The position numbers were made by a program, and so were the translations under genes. From Algoriphagus lutimaris (GTDB lineage Bacteria; Bacteroidota; Bacteroidia; Cytophagales; Cyclobacteriaceae): a DNA stretch of 64,000 bases. The stretch covers positions 2,385,786 to 2,449,785 of the forward strand of contig NZ_JAFIDJ010000001.1 in the NCBI RefSeq assembly GCF_017051705.1. Direction: 5' to 3'. Below the pieces are notes generated by a model that did no database searches, was not told the DNA's origin, and saw only the letters and a list, made by a program, of their open reading frames with translations. Every line of letters begins with the position of its first letter. The first letter of the stretch is position 1. This document shows positions 1 to 8,243 of the stretch, one piece after another.

Positions 1-1
1 A

Positions 2-340
2 AGAATTAGAGCAAGAAAATATATAGATGAAAATGGAGTAAAACATTATGAAATGTTTGGCCCACTATTTTTTGCCTCCACTACTGCTTTTGCAGATAAG
101 TTTGATGTGCAAAATGATCCTGAAGAGGTAATAATTGACTTTGCTGAAAGTAGAGTTGTGGATATGTCAGCAATAGAAGCGCTCAATAAAATCACTGAGA
201 GATATCAAAAAGCAGGAAAGAAGGTTCATTTAAAACACCTAAGCCCGGATTGCAGAAAACTCCTTCAGAATGCAGATACTTTGATTGACATCAATGTCAT
301 TGAAGATCCAACTTATAAACTGGCAGTAGATGAAATTTAA
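2..340 (+). CDS. SulP-family anion transporter, C-terminal STAS domain (5' partial)
   Basis: The reading frame is open from the left edge, so only the end of the gene is present. The visible 112 residues form a STAS domain: a beta strand reaching EMFGPLFFAS, then VIIDFAESRVVDMSAIEAL (the conserved strand plus D-M-S-A loop), and an alpha/beta tail. STAS domains of this kind close SulP inorganic anion permeases (sulfate, bicarbonate or similar) and sit in the cytoplasm, where they regulate transport or trafficking. The transmembrane part lies outside the window, so the substrate cannot be told. The ATG at 53 is internal and not the start. The STAS identity is clear; assignment to SulP rather than a stand-alone STAS protein is inferred from the EMFGPLFFAS lead-in typical of the permeases. 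Confidence 0.8.
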   Translation, partial: RIRARKYIDENGVKHYEMFGPLFFASTTAFADKFDVQNDPEEVIIDFAESRVVDMSAIEALNKITERYQKAGKKVHLKHLSPDCRKLLQNADTLIDINVIEDPTYKLAVDEI

Positions 341-373
341 AAAAAGGGTAGCAATTGATTGCTACCCTTTTTT
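341..373. terminator. Bidirectional rho-independent terminator
   Basis: A perfect 14-bp stem (AAAAAGGGTAGCAA with its complement) and a 4-nt loop TTGA, flanked by an A-run and a T-run. It lies between convergent genes and can serve the SulP gene on plus and the serine hydrolase on minus. Confidence 0.9.
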
Positions 374-377
374 ATGC

Positions 378-1667
378 CTATTCGATTGCTGAAAAGACCA
401 TTTGTCGGAATTTCCAACTTGATTGATCTCCAGTTCCTCCTTGAGTTTGTTTCATTAAAATCCCAATCGTCTTAGTAACAGGATCTGCAAAATATTGGGT
501 ATTAAAATATCCTCCCCAATCGAAGGTACCCAAACTACCTATTCCTCCCTTTGCAACACCATTTTGATCCACAAGTCCGAAAGCCAATCCATAATCTTTA
601 CCTCCGTCTCCCAACAAATCACCCACCTGGTTAGACATAATTGTTTGGATCGTGGTAGGGCTTAAAATCCTTACTCCATTGTAGGTTCCTCCATTCAAAT
701 ACATTTGAAGAAATTTAGCATAATCCAATGCTGTGGATGACAACCCTGCTCCTCCTGAAAAAAACGTTTTTGCTCCGGTCTTAGGGTAATCAGGATCATA
801 AAAGGACACAGGATAGGATTCCCATACCCCATTTACTTTACGGTGGACAGTAACCAATCTTTTCCCTTGGGCCTCATTTAGATAAAAACCAGTATCATTC
901 ATACCAAGTGGATCAAATATTCTGGTCTTTAAAAATTGGTCAAAAGGCATTCCCGAAACTATTTCAATCAAATAACCCATCACATCCAATCCTTCACTAT
1001 AGGTATACTTGGTACCCGGATCATGATGAAGAGGAAGTTTTGCCAATTTCTTAATGTTGTCGCTGATTTTTACGGATTCCGTCGTAAACAAATCCACGAT
1101 TCCTGCTTTGTTATAGATCATTCTCATCTGCTCATTCCCATCAATCACTCCATACCCCAAACCAGAAGTATGTGTTAATAAATCCCGGATTCTGATCTCT
1201 CTTGAAGCCGGTCTGGTTGAATAAGTTGTATCACCATAACTAAATCTTGTCAATACCTGTGGGTCTGCAAATTCAGGAATATAGCGAGAAATAGGATCAT
1301 CCAAGCCAAATTTCCCCTCTTCCCAAAGCATCATAATTGCAGTGGAAGTAATTGCTTTAGATTGTGAGGCAATTCTAAAAATTTGATCTTTCGCCATGGG
1401 CGTATTAGAAGGGACATCCGCTAATCCTTTTGCCTCATGGTAGACGATTTTACCATTTTTTACAATCATAGCTACCAACCCAGGAACTTGATTCTTAGAG
1501 AGGGTTTCCTCTAACATATGATCAATTCTATCTATTCTCTCTTCAGAGATACCAGAAAGATCTTGGTTTCCTACAGGAGTTAATTCATTCGCTGTTTGAG
1601 AAAAGGCGTGAATTGAAATCAATCCTGAAATCAATAGCCCACTTAAGAATGGAATGGTTATTTTCAT
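378..1667 (-). CDS. Serine hydrolase, beta-lactamase/EstB family (class C fold), secreted
   Basis: A 429-residue protein with a Sec signal peptide (about residues 1-24, cleavage after SIHAFSQ region). The beta-lactamase-related (PF00144) fold is shown by S-Q-S-K at residues 101-104, which fits the S-x-x-K nucleophile motif, a Y-S-E at 223-225 in the position of the usual Y-x-N, and a W-G-G at 384-386 in the position of the third motif, as in EstB-type esterases. It probably acts in the periplasm as an esterase or D-aminopeptidase-like hydrolase; true beta-lactamase activity is not indicated. The gene stands alone, with a terminator on either side. The substrate cannot be predicted from sequence. 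Confidence 0.85.
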   Translation of the reverse strand: MKITIPFLSGLLISGLISIHAFSQTANELTPVGNQDLSGISEERIDRIDHMLEETLSKNQVPGLVAMIVKNGKIVYHEAKGLADVPSNTPMAKDQIFRIASQSKAITSTAIMMLWEEGKFGLDDPISRYIPEFADPQVLTRFSYGDTTYSTRPASREIRIRDLLTHTSGLGYGVIDGNEQMRMIYNKAGIVDLFTTESVKISDNIKKLAKLPLHHDPGTKYTYSEGLDVMGYLIEIVSGMPFDQFLKTRIFDPLGMNDTGFYLNEAQGKRLVTVHRKVNGVWESYPVSFYDPDYPKTGAKTFFSGGAGLSSTALDYAKFLQMYLNGGTYNGVRILSPTTIQTIMSNQVGDLLGDGGKDYGLAFGLVDQNGVAKGGIGSLGTFDWGGYFNTQYFADPVTKTIGILMKQTQGGTGDQSSWKFRQMVFSAIE

Positions 1668-1740
1668 AAAATTCTGGGTTTAAAGAATCTTTAAAGTAAG
1701 AAAATCAAGCCAAAAACTCCTACACACCAATGCTTTAGAC

Positions 1741-1771
1741 AAAAAAAACAGGCCGATTTTCACCGGCCTGT
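1741..1771 (-). terminator. Rho-independent terminator of the htrA/degQ-like gene
   Basis: On the minus strand an 8-bp GC-rich stem (ACAGGCCG with its complement) and 8-nt loop are followed by a run of eight T, 20 bases after the protease stop. Confidence 0.88.
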
Positions 1772-1790
1772 CTTTACTTTCAATCTACAA

Positions 1791-3308
1791 TCAATCTAAC
1801 TCTACTTCGAAATAATACTCTGTACCGTCTTGGAACATACCCAGAACTACTACATCTTCTCCGGATTTATCATTCAACACTTCTAGCAGCTGTTCAACAG
1901 ATTTAATTCTCACTCTGCCTTCATCACTGATAATAGAAGTGATGATAAAACCAGGTCTTGCTCCTGCTTCTCTCCATTCTGACTCTCCTACTACGCTAAT
2001 CATTGCTCCTCCATCTAATCGCAAGCCTTCTTTTAATTGGCTTTTCAATTCTTCGAACACCATTCCACCAAACTCATAGGTTTTAGGAACTTCTTTCTTA
2101 ATGATCTTCGTATCACCATCGAAGTTCTTCAGAGTAGCCTTGGTTTTATACGTTTTTCCATCTCTCAGATACTCTACTTCTACTTCATCTCCTGGGCGTT
2201 TTCTAGCGACCAACTCTTGAAGATTTGAAACGTTATTAGTTTCTCTTCCATCTACACCGATGATAATGTCTCCCTGTTTCAGGCCAGCTTCCGCTCCTCC
2301 ACTATTTTCATTCACACCACTCACATAGACTCCTTGATCTACACCGAAGTCTTTATCCAGATACTCTGCAAGTTCTGGACTGACACTCTGAATAGTTACT
2401 CCTAACAAACCTCTTTGTACCGTACCGTATTTCATCAAATCATCCATTACTTTTTTCACCAAGGTACTTGGCACAGCAAATGAATAACCCGAGAAGGTTC
2501 CGGTTCTAGTAGCAATGGCAGTATTAATTCCGATCAGTTCACCAGCAAGATTTACTAATGCACCACCCGAATTACCAGGGTTTACAACTGCATCTGTCTG
2601 TAAGAATGATTCAATCTGCATATTGTTTTCATCTTGCAGGATATTGATGTTTCTGGCCTTTGCAGAAATAATACCCGCGGTAACAGTAGAATTCAAGTTA
2701 AATGGATTCCCTACCGCTAGAACCCATTCACCGATTTTAGTCTGGTCAGAATCTCCAAACTTCACAAAAGGAAGATTTTCACCTTCTATTTTCAATAATG
2801 CCAAATCAGTAGTTGGATCTGTTCCCACCACTTTAGCTAAATATCTCTTATTATTTTCTAATGAAATATCCACTTTGGTTGCATTTTCAACCACATGGTT
2901 ATTGGTTACGATATATCCATCTGGCGAAATAATGACACCCGACCCAGAACTCATTCCTTGCGGAGATCTTTGATTATCTCTCCCTTCAGGGCTTGGTAAA
3001 CCAAAGAACTCCTGCAAAGGATCTCTTTGTCCTCTTCCAGGAGATTGCGTATAAGAAACCTGACTAGTAATATGGACTACTGCTGGGGTGACTATTTCTG
3101 CTGATGCGACGAAATTGATACCATCTGGTATGGTAAAATCCTCTCCTGACAATAAGTTAACAAAACTAGCTTGTTGCTTTTCATCAAAACTGTTGGCACT
3201 CTGGGGCTGCATCAAAAAGCCCACGCCTGCCAAGGCGACAATACCTCCGATTAGTGAGGCAAGGATAATCCCGATAAAGAATTGCTTTTTGCTCATATTG
3301 TTTTTCAT
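1791..3308 (-). CDS. HtrA/Do-family periplasmic serine protease
   Basis: A 505-residue Do-type protease: an N-terminal membrane anchor or signal (residues 9-32), a trypsin-like domain with triad His138 (TNNHVV), Asp168 (TTDLALL) and Ser247 (GNSGGA), then a PDZ domain at about 300-390 and a divergent second PDZ-like domain to the end. Family members degrade or refold misfolded envelope proteins. It has its own terminator and lies next to Hsp20 on the same strand, which suggests a stress-response neighbourhood. A second Do-type paralogue is at 15363-16799. The ATG at 3308 gives MKNNMSKKQ; the internal Met5 is an equally good start. Whether it matches E. coli DegP, DegQ or DegS cannot be decided here, so no symbol is given. 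Confidence 0.93.
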   Translation of the reverse strand: MKNNMSKKQFFIGIILASLIGGIVALAGVGFLMQPQSANSFDEKQQASFVNLLSGEDFTIPDGINFVASAEIVTPAVVHITSQVSYTQSPGRGQRDPLQEFFGLPSPEGRDNQRSPQGMSSGSGVIISPDGYIVTNNHVVENATKVDISLENNKRYLAKVVGTDPTTDLALLKIEGENLPFVKFGDSDQTKIGEWVLAVGNPFNLNSTVTAGIISAKARNINILQDENNMQIESFLQTDAVVNPGNSGGALVNLAGELIGINTAIATRTGTFSGYSFAVPSTLVKKVMDDLMKYGTVQRGLLGVTIQSVSPELAEYLDKDFGVDQGVYVSGVNENSGGAEAGLKQGDIIIGVDGRETNNVSNLQELVARKRPGDEVEVEYLRDGKTYKTKATLKNFDGDTKIIKKEVPKTYEFGGMVFEELKSQLKEGLRLDGGAMISVVGESEWREAGARPGFIITSIISDEGRVRIKSVEQLLEVLNDKSGEDVVVLGMFQDGTEYYFEVELD

Positions 3309-3430
3309 TTATTATTCCTCCACAACGTTTGGTGTTGAAAATCGATCCAAAAATTGAACCTTAAAAAAAGGTTTTCCACTCAAATTAACAAGAATTAACC
3401 GCATTCAGGGCCTTTCTTAATTAAACTAAA

Positions 3431-3458
3431 AAAAATAAGAGCAGGTTTTCCCCGCTCT
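3431..3458 (-). terminator. Rho-independent terminator of hsp20
   Basis: Minus-strand hairpin AGAGC-mismatch-GG with a short loop followed by TTATTTTTTTT, immediately after the Hsp20 stop. Confidence 0.75.
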
Positions 3459-3462
3459 AAAA

Positions 3463-3891
3463 TTATTTCACTTCAATCGCTGCTTTAACTACCTTTTTCT
3501 CCTTTTTAGGAAGAACCACAGTTAACAATCCGTTCTCATAAGTAGCAGAAACTTCTTCAGCCAAAATATCTTCTGGAACAAAAAAGGATCTGCTAAAACT
3601 TCCATAATTTGTTTCTAAACTATGAAAATTTTTTCCTTCCTTCTTCTCCTCCATTTTTCTTTCACCCGAGATAGTCAGTTTCCCATCCAATAACTCTACT
3701 TGGAAATCTTTTTTATTTATTCCAGGTACCGAAACTTGGATTTCATAGGACTTATCGTCTTCTGAAATGTCTACTGCTGGGCTGAAATGTTTCAATGAAC
3801 TTCCCATATTCTCGTTGAAAAACTTGTCCAACATCCCACTAAAGGTAGAGGGGAAATAGGGTTCCGCTTGGTTAAATCTTACTAGTTTCAT
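3463..3891 (-). CDS. Hsp20/alpha-crystallin small heat-shock protein
   Basis: 142 residues with an alpha-crystallin domain at about 38-138. The hallmarks are the SVPGINKKDFQVEL strand region and the closing G-x-L-x-x-x-L-P-K element (GLLTVVLPK). Such proteins form oligomers that hold unfolding cytosolic proteins for later refolding by ATP-dependent chaperones. The N-terminal arm is short. It is a single-gene unit with its own terminator, transcribed away from mscS. The 228-bp upstream region contains a CTGTCA/TGACGG inverted repeat (4008-4022) that could be a control site for either divergent gene. Confidence 0.95.
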   Translation of the reverse strand: MKLVRFNQAEPYFPSTFSGMLDKFFNENMGSSLKHFSPAVDISEDDKSYEIQVSVPGINKKDFQVELLDGKLTISGERKMEEKKEGKNFHSLETNYGSFSRSFFVPEDILAEEVSATYENGLLTVVLPKKEKKVVKAAIEVK

Positions 3892-4007
3892 TTTTTTATT
3901 GGTTTAGATGATCAATGTAAATTTTATACACATCTATCAGTAAATTCTATTCCAATTCAAAAAAACCAGTCATTACGGCATAATAACATCGATTTCATCG
4001 AGAAAAA

Positions 4008-4022
4008 CTGTCATTCTGACGG
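4008..4022. promoter_or_regulatory. Inverted repeat between hsp20 and mscS (candidate operator)
   Basis: CTGTCA-TTC-TGACGG, arms matching at 5 of 6 positions. The same CTGTCA/TGACAG hexamer occurs, with different spacing and orientation, in front of lon (12247-12263). It lies 28 bases upstream of a TAnnTTTG box for the plus-strand gene and about 117 bases upstream of hsp20. The function is inferred only from position. Confidence 0.35.
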
Positions 4023-4049
4023 GATTTAAAATCCAATTTTCACCATAAA

Positions 4050-4057
4050 TAATTTTG
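4050..4057 (+). promoter_or_regulatory. Candidate -7 box for mscS-like gene
   Basis: TAATTTTG fits the Bacteroidota -7 consensus TAnnTTTG, 62 bases before the ATG at 4120. No clear -33 TTG is seen, so support is partial. Confidence 0.4.
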
Positions 4058-4119
4058 GTTGATCAATCAATAAGCAGGAAATCCATATTATTTCTATATT
4101 GGATTTGAAACTTTTCTCT

Positions 4120-6645
4120 ATGAAACGCCTCATTGCTCTAATAGTATTTATAGTAGGTTATCTCCCGATATTACATGCACAACAAAATTCATTGGCTTCA
4201 GACAGCATCGGTAATGAAATACTTTCTCAAGAAGTAACATTAGATAGTCTTTTTGTTGCTACGGATTCGATGAAGCTTGGAGTAAAAACCAATCTATCTG
4301 TTGGTTCAATTTTAACTCGAGTAATTAATAAGGCACAACAGCACGCTATTTCCTTAAGTGAAATAAAGCTGGAGTTAGGAGACAACCTAGATACGACTGA
4401 AATCAGCGAAGAATTACCTAACATCAAAACCTTTGCTGATATGATCAAACAGAATATTTCTGAAAATAAAAATTTTATCAACCTGAGGTATTTAAAAGGA
4501 TTAGATAATCTGATCCGTACAGTCAACGAGGAAAACCAAAAACATGCAAACAATATCAACGAAAGAGTAAAGGTCTACAATGAAATTGGAAATAAACTAA
4601 TTGAAATTAAGAGTGATAGCTTATTTAACCTTTCACTCAAAGATACTACCCTAGCACCTATTATTAATTCCGAACTCAATTCGCTGAAAAGATCCCTTAA
4701 GAGTATAGATAGTAGTTTCCTTTACTCGGAAATCTCCTTGGTGAAGTTTCAAGCCAGTGCTAGTGAAAATGCCATTCTACTAATGGAAATGAGGCAGTTC
4801 ATCACAGAAAATCAAAAACGGCTTGAAAAGGAAGCATTAGGGAAAGAAATCAATTTTATTTGGGAACCCTCAAACTTCGAGCAATCCATCACTTTTTTGG
4901 AGATTACCAGGCAGTCTTCATTAGTCAATCTGCTCATAATTATCCTCTATTTTGGAAGGCAATATATAACTATTTTTTTAGTTTCTTCAATTATAATTGG
5001 GGTCTTCTTAAAGATTAAAAGGATTGTATCAAAAATTTCCAACGAAAATGAATTTGCTTCTTTGATCCTGGATAGGGTAAAATATTTCAGAAAATACCCT
5101 TTGGCATCCACGATTATTTTAATCATGCCTTTCAGTTTGATTATTTTTAAAAACCCACCCCTGATTTTTGTTTCCATACTATCCCTTTTGCTTGCAATTG
5201 GCTCGACATTTCTAGTTAAACAGCAATTTGGAAGTACGTTTCATCGCTATTGGTTAACTTTTTTCCCAGCATATATCATGATCGCTCTGAGTGGCCTGCA
5301 ATGGAGAATTGCTTATCAAGAACGATGGTTTATCCTGCTCATTTCAGTTTTATTTATCTTGATGGGAATCCTCACTTTGAAAGACTTAAAACATAAAAAC
5401 TTCACTGGCTCTGTTTTTCTCAAAAGTGCTTCGATATTTCTGATCGTCTGTCAACTATGTAGCCTATTTCTTAATTTCTTCGGTAGATTTAATCTTTCGA
5501 AAACCTTTGCTGTCACAGGGGTAATCAATTTTTATAGGGCAGTTGGCTTATTCCTATTTATCATGGTAACCATGGAGGCCGTTTACCTTATTACAGAATA
5601 CAATAAAAAAGGATCTAACGGATTCACTTCATTCTTTGATTTTCAAGACCTTCAAAAAAGAATGAAAGGCTTCTTGATCTTTTTCACATCCACCATCTGG
5701 TTGTACGGAGTAATATGGCATTTGGGCTACTTTGATCATATCTATGAAGTAGTAAGCAAGTTTTTACTTGAGGATAGGGTTTTGGGCGATACCAATTTCC
5801 AATATGGAAGTATTTTACTCTTCATCATCATCATTTATATCTCCGTATTTTTGGCAAACAACATTGCATATTTCGCTACCATGAAAGACCAAAAAACTTC
5901 TTTGACAAGAAAGCAGCGGTTGGGTAGCTCAGTACTACTTATAAGACTAGGGGTGCTGTTTGTCGGTTTCTTTATTGGAGCTACAGCTGCCAAAATCCCC
6001 CTAGACAGCATCGCGATTGTATTAGGTGCCTTATCTGTGGGTATTGGTTTTGGTTTGCAAACAATCATCAACAATTTGGTGTCTGGAATTATTCTTGCCT
6101 TTGAACGACCCATACAAATTGGAGATGAAATTGAAGTAGGTACCAGTGCAGGTACTGTCAAAGATGTGGGGATTAGAGCAAGTAAAATCCAAGCCTATGA
6201 TGGGTCTGAAATTGTGATTCCTAATGGAGACCTACTATCTCAAAGCCTTATAAACTGGACATTATCTGACAAGAAGAGAAGAATTGAATTGATCATAGGA
6301 GTAGGTTATGGCTCTGATATGAAATTGGTAAAATCTGTAATCGAAAAAGTGCTAGAGCGGGATAAGGTCATGAAATTGCCTGCTCCACAAGTACTCATGC
6401 AAACCTTCAATGACAACTCCGTAGATTTCCGTGTTCTATTTTGGGTAGAAAGCATGGATATCTGGGTTCAAATGCGCGCTGAAGTCATGTCTGCAATATT
6501 TGAATCATTTGCAGAGAACAACATAGAAATTCCATTCCCGCAGCGGGACTTGTACATCAAAAGTCTTCCAGAGATATGGAGAGAAAAAGTATCTAAACCT
6601 GGAGATGATTTGGAAAAACCTGATCCGGAGAATCCAGAAGAATAA
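4120..6645 (+). CDS. MscS-family mechanosensitive channel, large, with periplasmic N-terminal domain
   Basis: 841 residues from the ATG at 4120. An upstream in-frame TTG at 4099 is rejected because the ATG gives a clean signal peptide (MKRLIALIVFIVGY...HAQ). A helical, mostly periplasmic region of about 260 residues precedes many membrane segments (from about residue 270). The conserved MscS core follows at about 620-760: the pore helix region with AIVLGALSVGIGFGLQTIINN, then the beta domain with GIILAFERPIQIGDEIEVG and the GSEIVIPNG motif. It should open under membrane tension and release solutes during hypo-osmotic shock. The size and domain order resemble the MscK/YbdG-like large members. 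Expressed as a single gene. Confidence 0.93.
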   Translation: MKRLIALIVFIVGYLPILHAQQNSLASDSIGNEILSQEVTLDSLFVATDSMKLGVKTNLSVGSILTRVINKAQQHAISLSEIKLELGDNLDTTEISEELPNIKTFADMIKQNISENKNFINLRYLKGLDNLIRTVNEENQKHANNINERVKVYNEIGNKLIEIKSDSLFNLSLKDTTLAPIINSELNSLKRSLKSIDSSFLYSEISLVKFQASASENAILLMEMRQFITENQKRLEKEALGKEINFIWEPSNFEQSITFLEITRQSSLVNLLIIILYFGRQYITIFLVSSIIIGVFLKIKRIVSKISNENEFASLILDRVKYFRKYPLASTIILIMPFSLIIFKNPPLIFVSILSLLLAIGSTFLVKQQFGSTFHRYWLTFFPAYIMIALSGLQWRIAYQERWFILLISVLFILMGILTLKDLKHKNFTGSVFLKSASIFLIVCQLCSLFLNFFGRFNLSKTFAVTGVINFYRAVGLFLFIMVTMEAVYLITEYNKKGSNGFTSFFDFQDLQKRMKGFLIFFTSTIWLYGVIWHLGYFDHIYEVVSKFLLEDRVLGDTNFQYGSILLFIIIIYISVFLANNIAYFATMKDQKTSLTRKQRLGSSVLLIRLGVLFVGFFIGATAAKIPLDSIAIVLGALSVGIGFGLQTIINNLVSGIILAFERPIQIGDEIEVGTSAGTVKDVGIRASKIQAYDGSEIVIPNGDLLSQSLINWTLSDKKRRIELIIGVGYGSDMKLVKSVIEKVLERDKVMKLPAPQVLMQTFNDNSVDFRVLFWVESMDIWVQMRAEVMSAIFESFAENNIEIPFPQRDLYIKSLPEIWREKVSKPGDDLEKPDPENPEE

Positions 6646-6646
6646 A

Positions 6647-6676
6647 AAAGCCCCTGAGAAGAATTCACAGGGGTTT
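6647..6676. terminator. Terminator between mscS and csp
   Basis: Stem AAAGCCCCTG paired with CAGGGGTTT and an 11-nt loop. On the minus strand it ends in six T, so it mainly serves the cold-shock gene; the plus-strand T-run is short. Confidence 0.75.
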
Positions 6677-6704
6677 CATAACACTATAATTTCAAAATCA
6701 ACGA

Positions 6705-6896
6705 TTACGCGATTTTTACATTAATTGCGTTTGGTCCTTTTTTGCCATCCTTGACATCGTAAGTCACTTTGTCGTTTTGAGCTACTTTGTCGATAAGCCC
6801 GGTTGCATGAACGAAGATTTCGCTTTGAGTTTCGTCATCAACGATAAATCCGAAACCCTTGGCTTCGTTGTAAAATTTTACTGTTCCGGTAAACAT
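6705..6896 (-). CDS. Cold-shock domain protein (CspA family)
   Basis: 63 residues, essentially a single cold-shock domain. RNP1 is seen as KGFGFI and RNP2 as IFVHAT, with the usual opening M-x-G-T-V-K-F-Y-N. Family members are small RNA/DNA-binding chaperones that melt secondary structure in mRNA and help growth in cold or on transition. It is slightly shorter than the E. coli proteins (about 70), as is usual in Bacteroidota. Single gene with a terminator. Confidence 0.95.
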   Translation of the reverse strand: MFTGTVKFYNEAKGFGFIVDDETQSEIFVHATGLIDKVAQNDKVTYDVKDGKKGPNAINVKIA

Positions 6897-6984
6897 AATA
6901 AATTGTGATAAATTGTAATTGAAAGTACGCTAAATGTAAATATTACCTGAAAAAAAACAAAACAATCATTTTTTATTTGAGCAA

Positions 6985-7479
6985 ATGAAGAAAATTATTT
7001 TGGTAAGACACGGAAAATCAGCATGGGATAAGCCATTTTTAGCAGATCACAAGAGACCCTTGGCAGAGCGTGGGCTAAGAGATGTACCCGTCATGGCGGA
7101 AAGATTAAAGGCCCGAAACATTGAGCCGGACCTGTTTTTAAGCTCCTCCGCTACTCGAGCTTTAACCACTGCAGAGCTTACTGCTGAAGTTTTAGGGTTT
7201 CCAAAAAAAAATATACGTGCAGATGAACATCTGTATCATGCCAGTCCCGAAAAAATCCTAAAAATTATCCATCATCAAAAGGACAGCCATCAAACTATCC
7301 TCCTTTTTGGGCATAACCCTGGTCTTAACGAATTAATCTATTTGCTAGGAGGAAAGATTGATAACCTTCCCACATCGGGACAATTTGGTTTTACCTTTGA
7401 TACAGATGAATGGGAAAAAATCTCCAAAAAAAATGCGAAAGTTTGGTTTGTAGACTATCCTAAGAGGAAGGTCAATTGA
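6985..7479 (+). CDS. SixA-like histidine phosphatase
   Basis: 164 residues of the histidine phosphatase superfamily. The catalytic R-H-G is at residues 8-10 (VRHGKSAW) and the second catalytic His at about 110 (LFGHNPGLNEL). The short length and the closing hairpin match SixA, which in E. coli removes phosphate from a histidine on phosphotransfer proteins. No phosphorelay gene is next to it, so the substrate is open. Its end overlaps the end of the convergent SDR gene by 8 bases. Confidence 0.88.
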   Translation: MKKIILVRHGKSAWDKPFLADHKRPLAERGLRDVPVMAERLKARNIEPDLFLSSSATRALTTAELTAEVLGFPKKNIRADEHLYHASPEKILKIIHHQKDSHQTILLFGHNPGLNELIYLLGGKIDNLPTSGQFGFTFDTDEWEKISKKNAKVWFVDYPKRKVN

Positions 7480-8206
7480 TTTCAAACTTTCGGACATCCT
7501 GTATTACATCCTTAAACTTCTCGGTGTGATTGAGTAAATACGCGATTTTTTCAGCTACTTCCTTCGGGCTTACCAGCTTACCTTCTTTTTTAAACGCCTT
7601 AAATTTTTCAATTTCAGGAAAGTCAGTCTCATTCGACTCTCTGATCTCTCCTTGCATAGCTGTATCCACAATACCAGGCGCCAAACTATAAAAATGAAAA
7701 TTCTCCGACTTGTTTTCCTTTGCTGCTACTAGAATAAACATAGCTAATGCAGCTTTAGTGCTGCAATAGCCACTCCACCCTTCCACTGCTCTACTTGCAG
7801 CTCCCGAACTGATATTACAAACAATCTTTTCTGAATCCGTCTCCTTATATCTCTTGATAAAAGCATTTGTCAGATACATTGGCCCTAACAAATTAAGGTT
7901 TACTTGTATCCTCATCTCTTTTGGACCAAGATTGCCTATTGGTTTGATTTGACCAATCCAGCCAGCATTATTCAAAAGAATGATCTGATCAAATTCCCCT
8001 TTAGGAAAAACCTCTGATAATTGCCTTTCTAACACGTCAAGTTCCGAAAGGTCCATACTGATTTGCTGAAGATTAGGAGAATCAATATCCAATTTAGTCC
8101 TAGAAATAGCTACTATCTGAAAGGACTGGTTCTCTAAGTAATGATCTAGGATGGCGCGTCCTAACCCATGACTATGGCCTGTAATAATGAGTAATGATTG
8201 TGACAT
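7472..8206 (-). CDS. Short-chain dehydrogenase/reductase, sepiapterin/benzil reductase-like
   Basis: 244 residues with a Rossmann fold: the TGHSHGLG dinucleotide-binding loop at about 9-16, the N-N-A-G motif at 79-82, the catalytic Ser at about 133-134 and Tyr147/Lys151 (YCSTK). The TGHSHGLG form and overall length resemble the sepiapterin reductase/benzil reductase (YueD-type) group, which are NADPH-dependent carbonyl reductases. The substrate is not predictable. It starts just after the hslU terminator and so is probably transcribed separately from hslU. Confidence 0.85.
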   Translation of the reverse strand: MSQSLLIITGHSHGLGRAILDHYLENQSFQIVAISRTKLDIDSPNLQQISMDLSELDVLERQLSEVFPKGEFDQIILLNNAGWIGQIKPIGNLGPKEMRIQVNLNLLGPMYLTNAFIKRYKETDSEKIVCNISSGAASRAVEGWSGYCSTKAALAMFILVAAKENKSENFHFYSLAPGIVDTAMQGEIRESNETDFPEIEKFKAFKKEGKLVSPKEVAEKIAYLLNHTEKFKDVIQDVRKFEIN

Positions 8207-8207
8207 A

Positions 8208-8240
8208 AAAAAAAGGGCACTAAAATGATGCCCTTTTTTT
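8208..8240 (-). terminator. Rho-independent terminator of hslU
   Basis: Minus-strand stem AAAAGGGCA with its complement, 9-nt loop and an eight-T tail, between the hslU stop and the SDR start. Confidence 0.85.
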
Positions 8241-8243
8241 CAC

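Noticed and set aside
2515-2973. Plus-strand open frame of 152 codons inside the first HtrA gene
   Set aside because: Antisense to the catalytic domain; no independent support.
4099-4119. TTG start for the MscS gene giving seven more residues
   Set aside because: ATG at 4120 begins the signal peptide directly; the upstream extension is not signal-like.
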